Source: Flavobacteriales bacterium (lineage in GTDB: Bacteria; Bacteroidota; Bacteroidia; Flavobacteriales; TMED113). From it: a stretch of 41,175 nt of DNA. The stretch is taken from assembly GCA_002722215.1 (NCBI GenBank), contig PBKX01000014.1, positions 34,111 to 75,285 of the forward strand. Direction: 5' to 3'. The notes beneath the pieces were generated by a model. The model made no database searches, was not told the origin of the DNA, and worked only from the letters and a program-made list of their open reading frames with translations. A program made the position numbers and the translations under genes. Below are positions 18,866 through 28,830 of this stretch, piece after piece (within the stretch, counting starts at the first letter, position 1; each line of letters begins with the position of its first letter).

Positions 18866-20490
18866 GGCTTTAGAAATGGATACCTGTAATTTTTATCAGG
18901 AACAAAATTTTCTTTTATAGTTCTTGGGGAAACCCATCGGAGCAGATTTAAATACGAACCTGCTTTATCGTTGGTTCCAGAAGCTCTTCCTCCACCAAAT
19001 GGTTGTTGTGAAACAACCGCTCCTGTTGGTTTGTCATTGATGTAGAAATTTCCAGCCGCCATTTTTAATTCTTTCAGTGCATCTGAGATAATGCTTCTGT
19101 TTTTTGAAAAAATGGCTCCTGTTAGCGCATATTCAGATGTTTGATCAATTAATTTCAATGTTTTTTTAAAATCTTTATCATCATATACATATATAGTTAA
19201 TACAGGGCCAAACAATTCTTTTTGCATAGTGATGAAATTTGCCTTTTTAGTTAGAATGACAGTTGGCTCAATAAAATATCCTATTGATTTATCACATGTT
19301 CCTCCAAAGATAATTTTAGCATTTTTATCCTTTTTCACTTTTTGAATAGTGTTTTTTAATTTATTGAAAGACTTCTCATGAATCACAGCATTGATGAAGT
19401 TTGAGAAATCACCAGGATCTCCCACAGAGATTGTGCGTAATTCTTTAAGGAGTTCTTTTTCTATATTCTTCCATCTACTTTTAGGCAAATAAGCTCTTGA
19501 TGCAGCAGAGCATTTTTGTCCTTGGTATTCAAAAGCGCCTCTTATTAGTGCCGTGACTACTTCTTTAGTATTTGCAGATTTATGTGCGAGTATAAAATCC
19601 TTTCCGCCTGTTTCACCTACTATCTTTGGATAGTTTTTGTAGCAATTAATGTTGTTCCCTATGGTCTTCCATATATTTTTAAAAACCTCGGTTGATCCTG
19701 TGAAATGTACTCCTGCAAAATCAGGGTGAGAAAAAATAATTTTACTAGTCATGATCGGTTCAGCATAAATGACATTAATAACTCCGTCTGGTAATCCGGC
19801 TTCTTTGAATAGATCAATAATCACTTTGGCTGAATAAATTTGACTCTCTGAGGGTTTCCATACCACTGTATTTCCCATTAATGCTGGAGCAATACACAAA
19901 TTGGCAGCTATTGATGTAAAATTAAAAGGTGTTATTGCATAAACAAAACCTTCTAGTGGTCTATATTCTAGTCTATTCCAAATTCCTTTAGCTGATTCGG
20001 GTTGTTGAGTATAGATGTCATATAGAAATTTGACATTAAATCTTAAAAAATCAATTAATTCACATGCAGCATCTATTTCTGCTTGAAATATGTTTTTAGA
20101 TTGCCCAATCATAGTAGCTACATTCATTTTTTGTCTATAGGGACCGGCTAATAGCTCTGCTGCTTTTAGAAAAATAGATGCTCTGTCTTCCCAGCTTGTG
20201 TCTTCCCATTCTTTTTTTGATGCTATTGCTGCTTTAATTGCGCTTTGGACATGTTCAGTGCTTCCCTCATAATATAATCCGACAGCATGTTTGTGATTGT
20301 GAGGTGGAAATATTTTCTTTTGTATTTTTGATTTTACATTTTTGCCATTGATCCACATTGGTATTTCTATAAAATTGCTCATAGCTTGTTTATACATTTT
20401 TTGAACTTCTTTTCGTTCAGGGGTGTCAGTAGCATAAGATTTAACAGGCTCACATTGTGGAATTGGCGGTCTAGATATATTATTTTTCAT
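18862..20490 (-). CDS. pruA: L-glutamate gamma-semialdehyde (1-pyrroline-5-carboxylate) dehydrogenase
   Basis: ALDH motifs 'AITPFNFTSIAANLCIAPALMGNTVVWKPS', 'VGETGGKDFILAHKSAN', 'GAFEYQGQKCSAASRAYLP', 'FGPVLTIYVYDD'. Confidence 0.95.
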   Translation of the reverse strand: MKNNISRPPIPQCEPVKSYATDTPERKEVQKMYKQAMSNFIEIPMWINGKNVKSKIQKKIFPPHNHKHAVGLYYEGSTEHVQSAIKAAIASKKEWEDTSWEDRASIFLKAAELLAGPYRQKMNVATMIGQSKNIFQAEIDAACELIDFLRFNVKFLYDIYTQQPESAKGIWNRLEYRPLEGFVYAITPFNFTSIAANLCIAPALMGNTVVWKPSESQIYSAKVIIDLFKEAGLPDGVINVIYAEPIMTSKIIFSHPDFAGVHFTGSTEVFKNIWKTIGNNINCYKNYPKIVGETGGKDFILAHKSANTKEVVTALIRGAFEYQGQKCSAASRAYLPKSRWKNIEKELLKELRTISVGDPGDFSNFINAVIHEKSFNKLKNTIQKVKKDKNAKIIFGGTCDKSIGYFIEPTVILTKKANFITMQKELFGPVLTIYVYDDKDFKKTLKLIDQTSEYALTGAIFSKNRSIISDALKELKMAAGNFYINDKPTGAVVSQQPFGGGRASGTNDKAGSYLNLLRWVSPRTIKENFVPDKNYRYPFLKP

Positions 20491-20541
20491 GATATTGTTA
20501 AGTATAAGATAATCAGTGATATAAAATTAACAATAATTCAA

Positions 20542-21867
20542 TTAGTTCAATGAATTTGATGTGCTTTTTGCTATGCCTACAAGTCGATCATAGTTACTCC
20601 ATATTGGTGTATGGTATATGTATATAGAATATTCATTACGTGTTTCGTGGTAATTTCCTCCTAGCACATATAGGTGCTTTTTGTCTTGTACAATATATTG
20701 GTAATTATAATAACCTTGTTTTAAATATAAAAAGCCATAATAATGTTGATCTTTTTGATTATAATTCATCTGAGCTTCTTCTATAATATTCCAATTAGTT
20801 AATTCGCCATATATATATATATTGCTATTTTCTATCTGTTTGCTCTTTAATACAAATTTCACTAATGCATATTCACCCTCTGTTGATTGCTCTCTGTTCT
20901 CGGCAACAGATAAAACATATTTCCCATTTAAGTCATATTTAAAGTCATAATACTTAGATGTTTTTTTCACATCTTCTTGTATTAACACATAATAGATAGG
21001 AGAGCCTTGTATATTTTTTTTTTCTATTGAGTGAACGTTTTTTCCATAATATCGTAGACTTTTTATGTCAAAATCTAAGTATTCATTTCCGCCTAGGAAT
21101 AATAATGCTTCTTGGTGCTCATATTCTATTTTTTCATTATTTATGAAACTTGGTGTTGGGTTAGTTTTTATATTTTTCCATTCGTCATTTTTTTGAATAA
21201 TAATTTTTAGATCGGTATGTGGATTAGTAATATTTAATTTTTTATAATCTCCTATGAAAAAATTAATTTCTTGTTTATCTTTTTGATCCTTAGCCAATGT
21301 CGCTTTTTTAATATTCATCTCCACTAATAAAATATCTTCATAGATCATAAATCTTTTAGTGATTATAGGGATGTTCTGCTCACTATCATATACTAGCACT
21401 ACATAGTTCCCGGATTTTTTAAAATTAACATGTGCGTTAGGGAACTCAAAATTATAATGAACATACTCACATAGTGTATTAAAAGAGTATTCATAATGTT
21501 CAATATAATTATCATAAAATCCTGTTAAATAATCAGTTTGAATCATATCTGAATATTCCCAATTTGAATCACAATGTATAAATGTGTATGCGTAACTTCT
21601 CACATCATTATTTAAAATATCAAAAGATAATTGGAGGCTTTCAGATGAATTAAGCATAATGATAGGGTCAAGTAGTTCATTAGTTTTGTTTTCAAGTTTT
21701 ACAGATTTTGGATATTGATACAAAGCGGTTAAAGATGAGTCTTTAGTTAAGTTGTAATTATGGTCTGTTAACTTAATAGATGAATCGTATATGTCAAAAG
21801 ATTGTGAATTCGCAAAAGTGATAAAAAATATAAGAATTATGTGGACACGAAAGTATGTTATTAACAT
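20542..21867 (-). CDS. DUF5103 protein (T9SS plug-like)
   Basis: 'NSESLQLSFDILNNDVRSYAYTFIHCDSNWEYSDMIQTDYLTGFYDNYIEHYEYSFNTLCEYVHYNFEFPN' is characteristic of DUF5103, the family of the SprA-associated plug protein; signal peptide present. Confidence 0.85.
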   Translation of the reverse strand: MLITYFRVHIILIFFITFANSQSFDIYDSSIKLTDHNYNLTKDSSLTALYQYPKSVKLENKTNELLDPIIMLNSSESLQLSFDILNNDVRSYAYTFIHCDSNWEYSDMIQTDYLTGFYDNYIEHYEYSFNTLCEYVHYNFEFPNAHVNFKKSGNYVVLVYDSEQNIPIITKRFMIYEDILLVEMNIKKATLAKDQKDKQEINFFIGDYKKLNITNPHTDLKIIIQKNDEWKNIKTNPTPSFINNEKIEYEHQEALLFLGGNEYLDFDIKSLRYYGKNVHSIEKKNIQGSPIYYVLIQEDVKKTSKYYDFKYDLNGKYVLSVAENREQSTEGEYALVKFVLKSKQIENSNIYIYGELTNWNIIEEAQMNYNQKDQHYYGFLYLKQGYYNYQYIVQDKKHLYVLGGNYHETRNEYSIYIYHTPIWSNYDRLVGIAKSTSNSLN

Positions 21868-21895
21868 AGTTGATAAAAATATTTAAAATTTATAG

Positions 21896-21903
21896 CAAAT
21901 TTA
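21896..21903 (-). promoter_or_regulatory. Candidate -7 element TAAATTTG for the DUF5103 gene
   Basis: Plus CAAATTTA = minus TAAATTTG, 28 nt upstream of the start at 21867. Confidence 0.35.
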
Positions 21904-21937
21904 CATACTTAAACATAATTCCGTGTTGATATTTTTT

Positions 21938-21945
21938 TAATTTTG
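21938..21945 (+). promoter_or_regulatory. Candidate -7 element TAATTTTG for the nqr operon
   Basis: TAATTTTG about 53 nt upstream of nqrA; -33 element not clear. Confidence 0.35.
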
Positions 21946-21998
21946 CTCATTGTTTTTTTTTAATACTATATGAACCCCAACTATTATAAGTATTTTCA

Positions 21999-23345
21999 AT
22001 GGACGTAAAAATTTTAAAAGGAGCAAATATAAAACTGAAAGGAGTGGCTGATAGAGTCTATGGTAATATCCAAAACTCTACTTTGTATGCTATTAAGCCT
22101 TCGGACTTTCATCTTGTTGTTCCAAAAATGGTTGTCAAAATAGGTGATATTGTAGCTGCGGGGGACGTATTATTTTACGATAAAAATAATGATCTCATTA
22201 AATTTACTTCTCCAGTCAGTGGGGTTGTTGATAACATCGTTAGAGGTGATAAGCGGAAAATTCTTGAGATAGTAGTGGAGAGTGATTTAGAGATAAAATA
22301 TAAAGAATTTGAAAAAAGGAATTTAGTTAGTTTAAATAGGGAAGTTATTATCAATGACCTTTTATTGTCAGGACTTTGGCCATTGATTCGACAACGGCCT
22401 TTTGGGACGATTGCTAATCCAAATGATGTCCCTAAATCCATTTTTATTTCTGGATTTGATTCTTCTCCATTAGCACCAGATAATGATTTTATTTTTCATG
22501 GAGATACTGAGTTATTTCAATTGGGCTTAGATATTATCACACAGCTTTCTCCTGGGACAACACATCTAAATTTAGATGGAAATTCTAATGCTGCAAAATG
22601 TTTTAGCGGTGCTAAAGGTGTTCAGATAAATAATATATATGGCCCTCATCCAGCTGGGAATGTTGGTGTTCAAATTCATCATATTGACCCAATCAATAAA
22701 GGAGATATTGTTTGGTGCTTAAATCCTCAAGATGTTATTTCAATTGCAAGATTTTTTAAAGATGGAAAATATGATGCGTCAAAAATTATTGTTTTAACAG
22801 GCTCTAAGATAAAGAAGACTAGATACTATAGGGTGCTTCAAGGAATGTCAGTCAAAGATCTTGTTAAAGATAATTTAATAGATGGAGAAAAAAGATTTAT
22901 TAGTGGAAATGTGTTGACTGGCACAAGGATTAAAGAGGATGGTTATATTGGTTTTTATGATTTTCAAGTTTCTGTTATCCCAGAGGGAGATTATAATGAA
23001 TTTTTGGGTTGGCTTTTACCCGGCTTATCTAAATATAGTTTGTCTAGAACTTTTTTCTCTTGGCTTAGTACCAAAAAAGAATATGAATTAGATTCCAATA
23101 CGCATGGAGAAGAAAGAGCTTTTGTAATGACAGGGCAATATGAACAATATATGCCAATAGATGTTTTTCCTGTTCAACTTATTAAAGCTATTTTAATCGA
23201 AGATATTGAGCTCATGGAAAATTTAGGTATTTATGAAGTTCATCCGGAAGATTTCGCATTATGTGAATTTGCATGTACATCTAAGGTCCCGGTGCAAAGT
23301 ATTATTCAAAGAGGTCTTGATATAATAAAAAAAGAGTGTAGTTAA
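21999..23345 (+). CDS. nqrA: Na+-translocating NADH:quinone reductase subunit A
   Basis: 'VVPKMVVKIGDIVAAGDVLFYDK', 'LLSGLWPLIRQRPFGTIANPNDVPKSIFISGFDSSPLAPD'; first gene of a complete nqrA-F order. Confidence 0.95.
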   Translation: MDVKILKGANIKLKGVADRVYGNIQNSTLYAIKPSDFHLVVPKMVVKIGDIVAAGDVLFYDKNNDLIKFTSPVSGVVDNIVRGDKRKILEIVVESDLEIKYKEFEKRNLVSLNREVIINDLLLSGLWPLIRQRPFGTIANPNDVPKSIFISGFDSSPLAPDNDFIFHGDTELFQLGLDIITQLSPGTTHLNLDGNSNAAKCFSGAKGVQINNIYGPHPAGNVGVQIHHIDPINKGDIVWCLNPQDVISIARFFKDGKYDASKIIVLTGSKIKKTRYYRVLQGMSVKDLVKDNLIDGEKRFISGNVLTGTRIKEDGYIGFYDFQVSVIPEGDYNEFLGWLLPGLSKYSLSRTFFSWLSTKKEYELDSNTHGEERAFVMTGQYEQYMPIDVFPVQLIKAILIEDIELMENLGIYEVHPEDFALCEFACTSKVPVQSIIQRGLDIIKKECS

Positions 23346-24556
23346 TGAAGTTAATGAAGAATATATTAAAAACAATTAAGCCGAACTTTGAAAAAGGGGG
23401 TAAGCTACATACATTATATCCAGCCTATGATGCTTTTGAAACTTTTTTATTTGTACCTAATCACACATCTTCGGAGGGTGCTCATATTAGAGATTCTATA
23501 GATTTAAAAAGAACTATGGTGCTTGTTATTATTGCATTATTGCCATGTTTAATATTTGGTATGTGGAATACCGGTTACCAGTATCATTCTCAATTAACAT
23601 TAGGAATGGCAGGTTATCAAGATATATATTCTATGTGGGATCACTTTTTATTTGGTTTTTGGAAAGTTTTGCCTTTAATTATTGTTTCTTATGTGGTTGG
23701 CTTAAGTGTTGAATTTGCGTTTGCTGTTAGTCGAAAGCATCAAGTTAATGAAGGTTATCTTGTTACGGGGATGTTAATACCTTTAGTTATGCCAATAGAT
23801 GTCCCACTTTGGATGTTAGCTTTATCAGTTATTTTTGCTGTGGTAATAGGAAAAGAAGTATTTGGTGGTACAGGTATGAATATTTTGAATCCAGCTCTTA
23901 CTGCTAGGGCATTTATATTTTTTGCATATCCAACTAAAATGTCTGGAGACAAGGTATGGGTTCATAATGGTGAAACTATCGATGCGATTTCAGGAGAAAC
24001 TGCACTAGGTGAATTAGCATCTTTATCTAAACTAGACGTTGTTAGCAATCAGAGTGTATTTAATCAGCTCTTTTCGTCAGAAGGCATGTATAGTTTATAT
24101 AATTCTTTTATAGGCACTATACCTGGTTCGGTTGGAGAAACTTCGGTTGTCGCTATTTTAATTGGTGCATTTATCCTCTTGTTTACTGGAGTTGGTTCTC
24201 GTATAATTATGAGTTCTATGTTTTTAGGTGGCTTATTGATGGCTTATATATTTAATTTACTTGATGTTAACTTATTTATGTCTTTACCTGCCATTCATCA
24301 ATTATGTGTTGGTGGATTTTTCTTTGGTATGGTGTTTATGGCTACAGATCCTGTTTCCGCAGCACAGACTAATCAGGGTAAATTTATTTATGGTTTTTTA
24401 TGTGGTGTGTTATCAATTCTGATTAGAGTTGTGAATCCTGCATATCCAGAGGGTGTTATGGTTGCAATTCTCTTTATGAATGTGATGGCTCCACTCATAG
24501 ATCATTATGTTGTACAAGCAAATATTAATCGGAGATTAAAAAGAATTCAGAAATAA
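23345..24556 (+). CDS. nqrB: Na+-NQR subunit B
   Basis: 'GAHIRDSIDLKRTMVLVIIALLPCLIFGMWNTGYQ', 'EVFGGTGMNILNPALTARAFIFFAYP', 'FFFGMVFMATDPVSAAQTNQGK'. Confidence 0.95.
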   Translation: MKLMKNILKTIKPNFEKGGKLHTLYPAYDAFETFLFVPNHTSSEGAHIRDSIDLKRTMVLVIIALLPCLIFGMWNTGYQYHSQLTLGMAGYQDIYSMWDHFLFGFWKVLPLIIVSYVVGLSVEFAFAVSRKHQVNEGYLVTGMLIPLVMPIDVPLWMLALSVIFAVVIGKEVFGGTGMNILNPALTARAFIFFAYPTKMSGDKVWVHNGETIDAISGETALGELASLSKLDVVSNQSVFNQLFSSEGMYSLYNSFIGTIPGSVGETSVVAILIGAFILLFTGVGSRIIMSSMFLGGLLMAYIFNLLDVNLFMSLPAIHQLCVGGFFFGMVFMATDPVSAAQTNQGKFIYGFLCGVLSILIRVVNPAYPEGVMVAILFMNVMAPLIDHYVVQANINRRLKRIQK

Positions 24557-25302
24557 TGAATAAAGAAAGTAATCTATATACATTTTCATTTGCTATTTTG
24601 ATGGTCTTGGTTATAGGAATTGGACTGGCGGTTACTTCTGAATTACTACAGCCAATGAAAAAGAAAAATAAAGCTGATAAAAAGATGATTGATATTTTAA
24701 GTGCTATTGGTGTAGATGCAACCAGAACCAATGCAAATGAAAAATATGTTGAATATATTTATGATGAAACTATTATCGATTATCAGGGACATATTATCAA
24801 GGGTAGTGCTTTTGATATAGATGTTTTATTTCAATATAGAGATAAGACCTTGAACCCAGAAGATAAAAAATATCCAATGTTTAAAGCTAGAAAAGACAAT
24901 AATGAATATGTGATTGTTCCGATGGTAGGTTCTGGTCTATGGGGCCCAGTTTGGGGATTTGTAGCATTAGAAAATGATTATAAGACTATTTTTGGTGCTG
25001 TGTTTGATCATAAAACTGAGACTCCAGGTTTAGGTGCAGAAATCAATACTGATTTTTTTGAAGTACCTTTTAAAGGAAAACATATAATTAATACAAAAGG
25101 AGAATTTGTCTCTATTGAGGTCAAAAAAGGTGGGGCAGAAGAAGGCAATATCCATCAAGTAGATGGTATTACAGGTGGTACTATTACTAGTGATGGTGTT
25201 GCTGATATGTTATATAATACATTAATTATTTATAACAATTATTTTTCTTCTATTAAGGTAGATAGTTTAGTTGTAGATTCCGCAAATACAATAGATTTAT
25301 AA
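24556..25302 (+). CDS. nqrC: Na+-NQR subunit C (covalent FMN site)
   Basis: 'GSGLWGPVWGFVALE', 'ETPGLGAEI', flavinylation region 'VDGITGGTITSDGV'. Confidence 0.95.
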   Translation: MNKESNLYTFSFAILMVLVIGIGLAVTSELLQPMKKKNKADKKMIDILSAIGVDATRTNANEKYVEYIYDETIIDYQGHIIKGSAFDIDVLFQYRDKTLNPEDKKYPMFKARKDNNEYVIVPMVGSGLWGPVWGFVALENDYKTIFGAVFDHKTETPGLGAEINTDFFEVPFKGKHIINTKGEFVSIEVKKGGAEEGNIHQVDGITGGTITSDGVADMLYNTLIIYNNYFSSIKVDSLVVDSANTIDL

Positions 25303-25315
25303 TTAATAATATATC

Positions 25316-25957
25316 ATGAAAAAAGGGTTTTTTACTAAACAACATCAAAAATTAATTTCTGATCCAATGAGTGATCAGAATCCCATTACTATTCAGGTTT
25401 TGGGTATTTGTTCAGCTCTTGCTATTACCACTCAGCTACAAAATGCATTTGTTATGACTTTGGCTGTTATTTTTGTAATGATTTCGGCTAGTATGCTAAT
25501 ATCTATATTAAGAAATCATATACCTAATAGAATTCGAATTATTGTGCAGTTGTTAGTAGTTGCTTCGTTAGTAGCATTAGTGGATCAAATATTAAAAGCA
25601 TTTTTACCAGATGCCTCTGAACAGCTCTCTGTTTTTATTGGATTAATCATTACCAATTGTATTATTATGGGTAGATTAGAGGCATTTGCTATGGGTAATA
25701 AGGTTTGGGAATCTTTTTTAGATGCCTTAGGCAATGCTCTTGGTTATGGTTGGATTTTAGTTGCAGTTGCTTTCTTCAGAGAATTACTCGGTTCGGGTAA
25801 ATTGATGGGTTATGAAATACCAGGATTTTCATATTTATATGAAATGGGTTATATGAATAATAATTTAATGATTTTACCTCCGATGGCCTTAATTATTGTG
25901 GGTTTAATTATCTGGATTCAAAGATCTAGGAATAATGAATTAATAGAAGAAAATTAA
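25316..25957 (+). CDS. nqrD: Na+-NQR subunit D
   Basis: 'DPMSDQNPITIQVLGICSALAITTQLQNAFVM', 'VFIGLIITNCIIMGRLEAFAMGN'. Confidence 0.96.
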   Translation: MKKGFFTKQHQKLISDPMSDQNPITIQVLGICSALAITTQLQNAFVMTLAVIFVMISASMLISILRNHIPNRIRIIVQLLVVASLVALVDQILKAFLPDASEQLSVFIGLIITNCIIMGRLEAFAMGNKVWESFLDALGNALGYGWILVAVAFFRELLGSGKLMGYEIPGFSYLYEMGYMNNNLMILPPMALIIVGLIIWIQRSRNNELIEEN

Positions 25958-25959
25958 AT

Positions 25960-26574
25960 ATGGATTTAGTTAATATTTTTATAAAAGGTGTTTTTATTGA
26001 AAATATGATTTTCGCATATTTTCTTGGTATGTGTTCTTATTTAGCGGTATCTAAAACAGTTACTACGGCAAATGGCTTAGGATTAGCAGTGATTTTTGTT
26101 TTAGGAATTACAGTTCCAGTAAACTATATTTTAGAGAATCAAGTTTTAAAAGCAGGGGCATTAGAATGGCTAGGTCAAAATTTCATTGATGTAGATTTAA
26201 ATGTGTTAAGCTTAATTATGTTTATTGCAGTTGTTTCTGCGATGGTACAACTTGTAGAGATGATTATTGAGCGGTTTTCTCCTGCACTATATAGTTCACT
26301 TGGAATATTTTTACCATTAATAGCAGTTAATTGTTCGATTTTAGGGGGGGCTCTTTTTATGCAAGAAAGACAGTATTCGACTATTATAGAGGCCACTTCC
26401 TTTGCATTAGGGTCTGGTGTTGGTTGGTATTTAGCTATTGTGGCTATTGCAGCTATAAGAGAAAAAATTAGATATTCTAATGTTCCAGCTCCTCTTAGGG
26501 GATTGGGAATTACTTATATTATTACAGGCTTAATGGGTATAGCATTTATGTGTTTTATGGGCATAAAAATTTAA
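25960..26574 (+). CDS. nqrE: Na+-NQR subunit E
   Basis: 'IKGVFIENMIFAYFLGMCSYLAVSKTV', 'FLPLIAVNCSILGGALFMQER'. Confidence 0.96.
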   Translation: MDLVNIFIKGVFIENMIFAYFLGMCSYLAVSKTVTTANGLGLAVIFVLGITVPVNYILENQVLKAGALEWLGQNFIDVDLNVLSLIMFIAVVSAMVQLVEMIIERFSPALYSSLGIFLPLIAVNCSILGGALFMQERQYSTIIEATSFALGSGVGWYLAIVAIAAIREKIRYSNVPAPLRGLGITYIITGLMGIAFMCFMGIKI

Positions 26575-26576
26575 TT

Positions 26577-27872
26577 ATGATATATACTATAATTTCCGCG
26601 GTTTTATTTTTTTTAATTGTCATACTTACTTTAGTGAGTGTTTTATTGTTTGCGAAATCTAAACTTTTGCCATCTGGAGAGGTGACGTTAACAATTAATG
26701 GGCAAGAGAATATCAAGATTAATCCTGGTGGAACGATTTTAGGTACATTGGGAGATAACAAAATTTTTCTTCCATCTGCATGTGGTGGTGGTGGTACATG
26801 TGCTATGTGTAAATGTCAGGTAAATTCAGGTGGTGGTGAAATACTCCCTACAGAGAAACCTTATTTTACTAGAAAAGAAATTCAAGATAATTGGCGATTA
26901 GGTTGTCAAGTAAAAATCAAGAATGATATGGATATCAATATTCCTGACGAGATCTTTGGTATTAAAAAATGGGAATGTGAGGTGGTTTCTAATTACAGTG
27001 TAGCTTCTTTTATTAAAGAATTTGTTGTTAAACTACCAGAGGGTGAAGCACTTGATTTTAAGGCTGGAGGTTATATCCAAATTGATGTTCCAGAAATACA
27101 GGTTCCATATAGTGATATTGATATAGCACCTCACCCAAATGATCCATCGGGGCCTGATAAATTTAAAGGTGAATGGGATAAATTTGATTTATGGAGTTTA
27201 AACATGAAAAATGATGAGCCTGTGTTTCGGGCTTATTCTATGGCGAACCATCCTGCGGAAGGTAATATTGTGATGCTCAATATAAGAATAGCAACTCCAC
27301 CATGGGATAGGTCTAAAAATACTTGGATGAATGTTAATCCGGGAGTTTGTTCCTCATATGTTTATTCATTAAAAGCAGGAGATAAGGTTACAGTTTCAGG
27401 TCCATATGGCGAATTCTTTATTAAAGAAACTGACAATGAAATGGTGTATATTGGTGGTGGTGCTGGTATGGCTCCTATGAGATCACATTTGTTTCATCTT
27501 TTTCATACGTTAAAAACTAAACGGAAAGTGACATTCTTTTATGGTGGACGATCTAAGAGGGAATTATTTTATTTAGATGATTTTAGATCTATCGAAAAAG
27601 AATTTCCGAATTTCAAATTTCATGTTGCATTATCAGAGCCTTTGCCAGAGGATAACTGGATAGAGAAAAAAACTCTTGATGATGAAGGTGATGGTTTTGT
27701 AGGTTTTATTCATGAAACTGTTATTGAACATCATTTTAAATTGCATGAATCTCCAGAAGATATAGAAGTATATTTTTGTGGGCCTCCATTGATGAATCAG
27801 GCCGTTCTCAAAATGTGTGATGATTGGGGTATCCCAGAAGAAAATGTAGATTTTGATGATTTTGGCGAATAG
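26577..27872 (+). CDS. nqrF: Na+-NQR subunit F (2Fe-2S, FAD/NADH)
   Basis: 2Fe-2S ligands 'SACGGGGTCAMCKC...RLGCQVK', FAD 'FRAYSMANHP', NADH-binding 'VYIGGGAGMAPMRSH'. Start 26577 preferred over 26550. Confidence 0.96.
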   Translation: MIYTIISAVLFFLIVILTLVSVLLFAKSKLLPSGEVTLTINGQENIKINPGGTILGTLGDNKIFLPSACGGGGTCAMCKCQVNSGGGEILPTEKPYFTRKEIQDNWRLGCQVKIKNDMDINIPDEIFGIKKWECEVVSNYSVASFIKEFVVKLPEGEALDFKAGGYIQIDVPEIQVPYSDIDIAPHPNDPSGPDKFKGEWDKFDLWSLNMKNDEPVFRAYSMANHPAEGNIVMLNIRIATPPWDRSKNTWMNVNPGVCSSYVYSLKAGDKVTVSGPYGEFFIKETDNEMVYIGGGAGMAPMRSHLFHLFHTLKTKRKVTFFYGGRSKRELFYLDDFRSIEKEFPNFKFHVALSEPLPEDNWIEKKTLDDEGDGFVGFIHETVIEHHFKLHESPEDIEVYFCGPPLMNQAVLKMCDDWGIPEENVDFDDFGE

Positions 27873-28830
27873 AATTCTTTTATTTGTATTTTTCACACTT
27901 TTTATATTTTGTCAGCAACATAAAAAAACTTATACAATAAGTGGTTATACCCAAGGCACAACTTATAATATTAAGTATCACCATTTACATGAAATAGATC
28001 CTTCTATAGTAGATGAGTTATTAAGAAATATAGATTTATCAATGTCAACATATATTAATAATTCTACTATTAGTTTATTAAATCAAGGTTACGATATTGT
28101 TTTAGATTCATTAATTTATCAAGTCCTTGATCGATCTATTCAAATTTGTAATGAAACAGGGGGGGTGTTTGATGTTACTATTGCTCCCTTTGTTCAATAT
28201 TGGGGGTTTGGGCCAAATAAAATTGATAAAAATAATGCCCATTATTTTGATTCATCTGAATATTTAGTGGGTTGTGATAAAATATTCTTAACTGAAAATA
28301 AATTAATTAAATCAGATTCTGTTTTAATTGATTTAAATGGAATTGCTCAGGGATTTTCAGTTGATTATCTTAGTAACTTTTTTTCTTCTAAATTAGGTAT
28401 TAACGACTTTATGATTGAGGTGGGTGGAGAGGTTACTTGTGTCGGAGACAATTTAGGTAAAGGGTGGAGGATCGGTGTTGATGAGCCCACAGATAAAAAA
28501 AGAGATTTTGCATTTATTTTAAATTTGAATAATATTTCACTTGCAACATCAGGATCATATCGAAATTATTATTATCGGGATACCATGAGAATCAATCATA
28601 CTATTAGTCCAAAAACATTAAAGCCAACTAGTAATAAGCTCATTAGTTCTACAATCCTATTTAATGACTGCATGAGTGCAGATGCCTATGCTACTGCCTG
28701 TATGTCTTTTGGCTTTAAAGACGCAAAAAATTTTTTAAATAAAAATAATATTATGGGATGTCTTATTTATGTTGAAAATAGCGATACACTTTCTTACTTT
28801 TCACCAGGATTTGTCTCTTTTTTACATTGA
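27853..28830 (+). CDS. apbE: FAD:protein FMN transferase (ApbE)
   Basis: 'YTQGTTYNIKYH', 'NETGGVFDVTIAPFVQYWGFG', 'DLNGIAQGFSVDYLSNF', 'GGEVTCVG', 'TISPKTLKPTSN'; overlaps the 3' end of nqrF. Confidence 0.93.
   Translation: MMILANRILLFVFFTLFIFCQQHKKTYTISGYTQGTTYNIKYHHLHEIDPSIVDELLRNIDLSMSTYINNSTISLLNQGYDIVLDSLIYQVLDRSIQICNETGGVFDVTIAPFVQYWGFGPNKIDKNNAHYFDSSEYLVGCDKIFLTENKLIKSDSVLIDLNGIAQGFSVDYLSNFFSSKLGINDFMIEVGGEVTCVGDNLGKGWRIGVDEPTDKKRDFAFILNLNNISLATSGSYRNYYYRDTMRINHTISPKTLKPTSNKLISSTILFNDCMSADAYATACMSFGFKDAKNFLNKNNIMGCLIYVENSDTLSYFSPGFVSFLH

Noticed and set aside
20491-20541. Possible promoter between the DUF5103 gene and pruA on the minus strand
   Set aside because: No TAnnTTTG match on the minus strand in this gap; pruA could be read through from upstream or use a divergent promoter.
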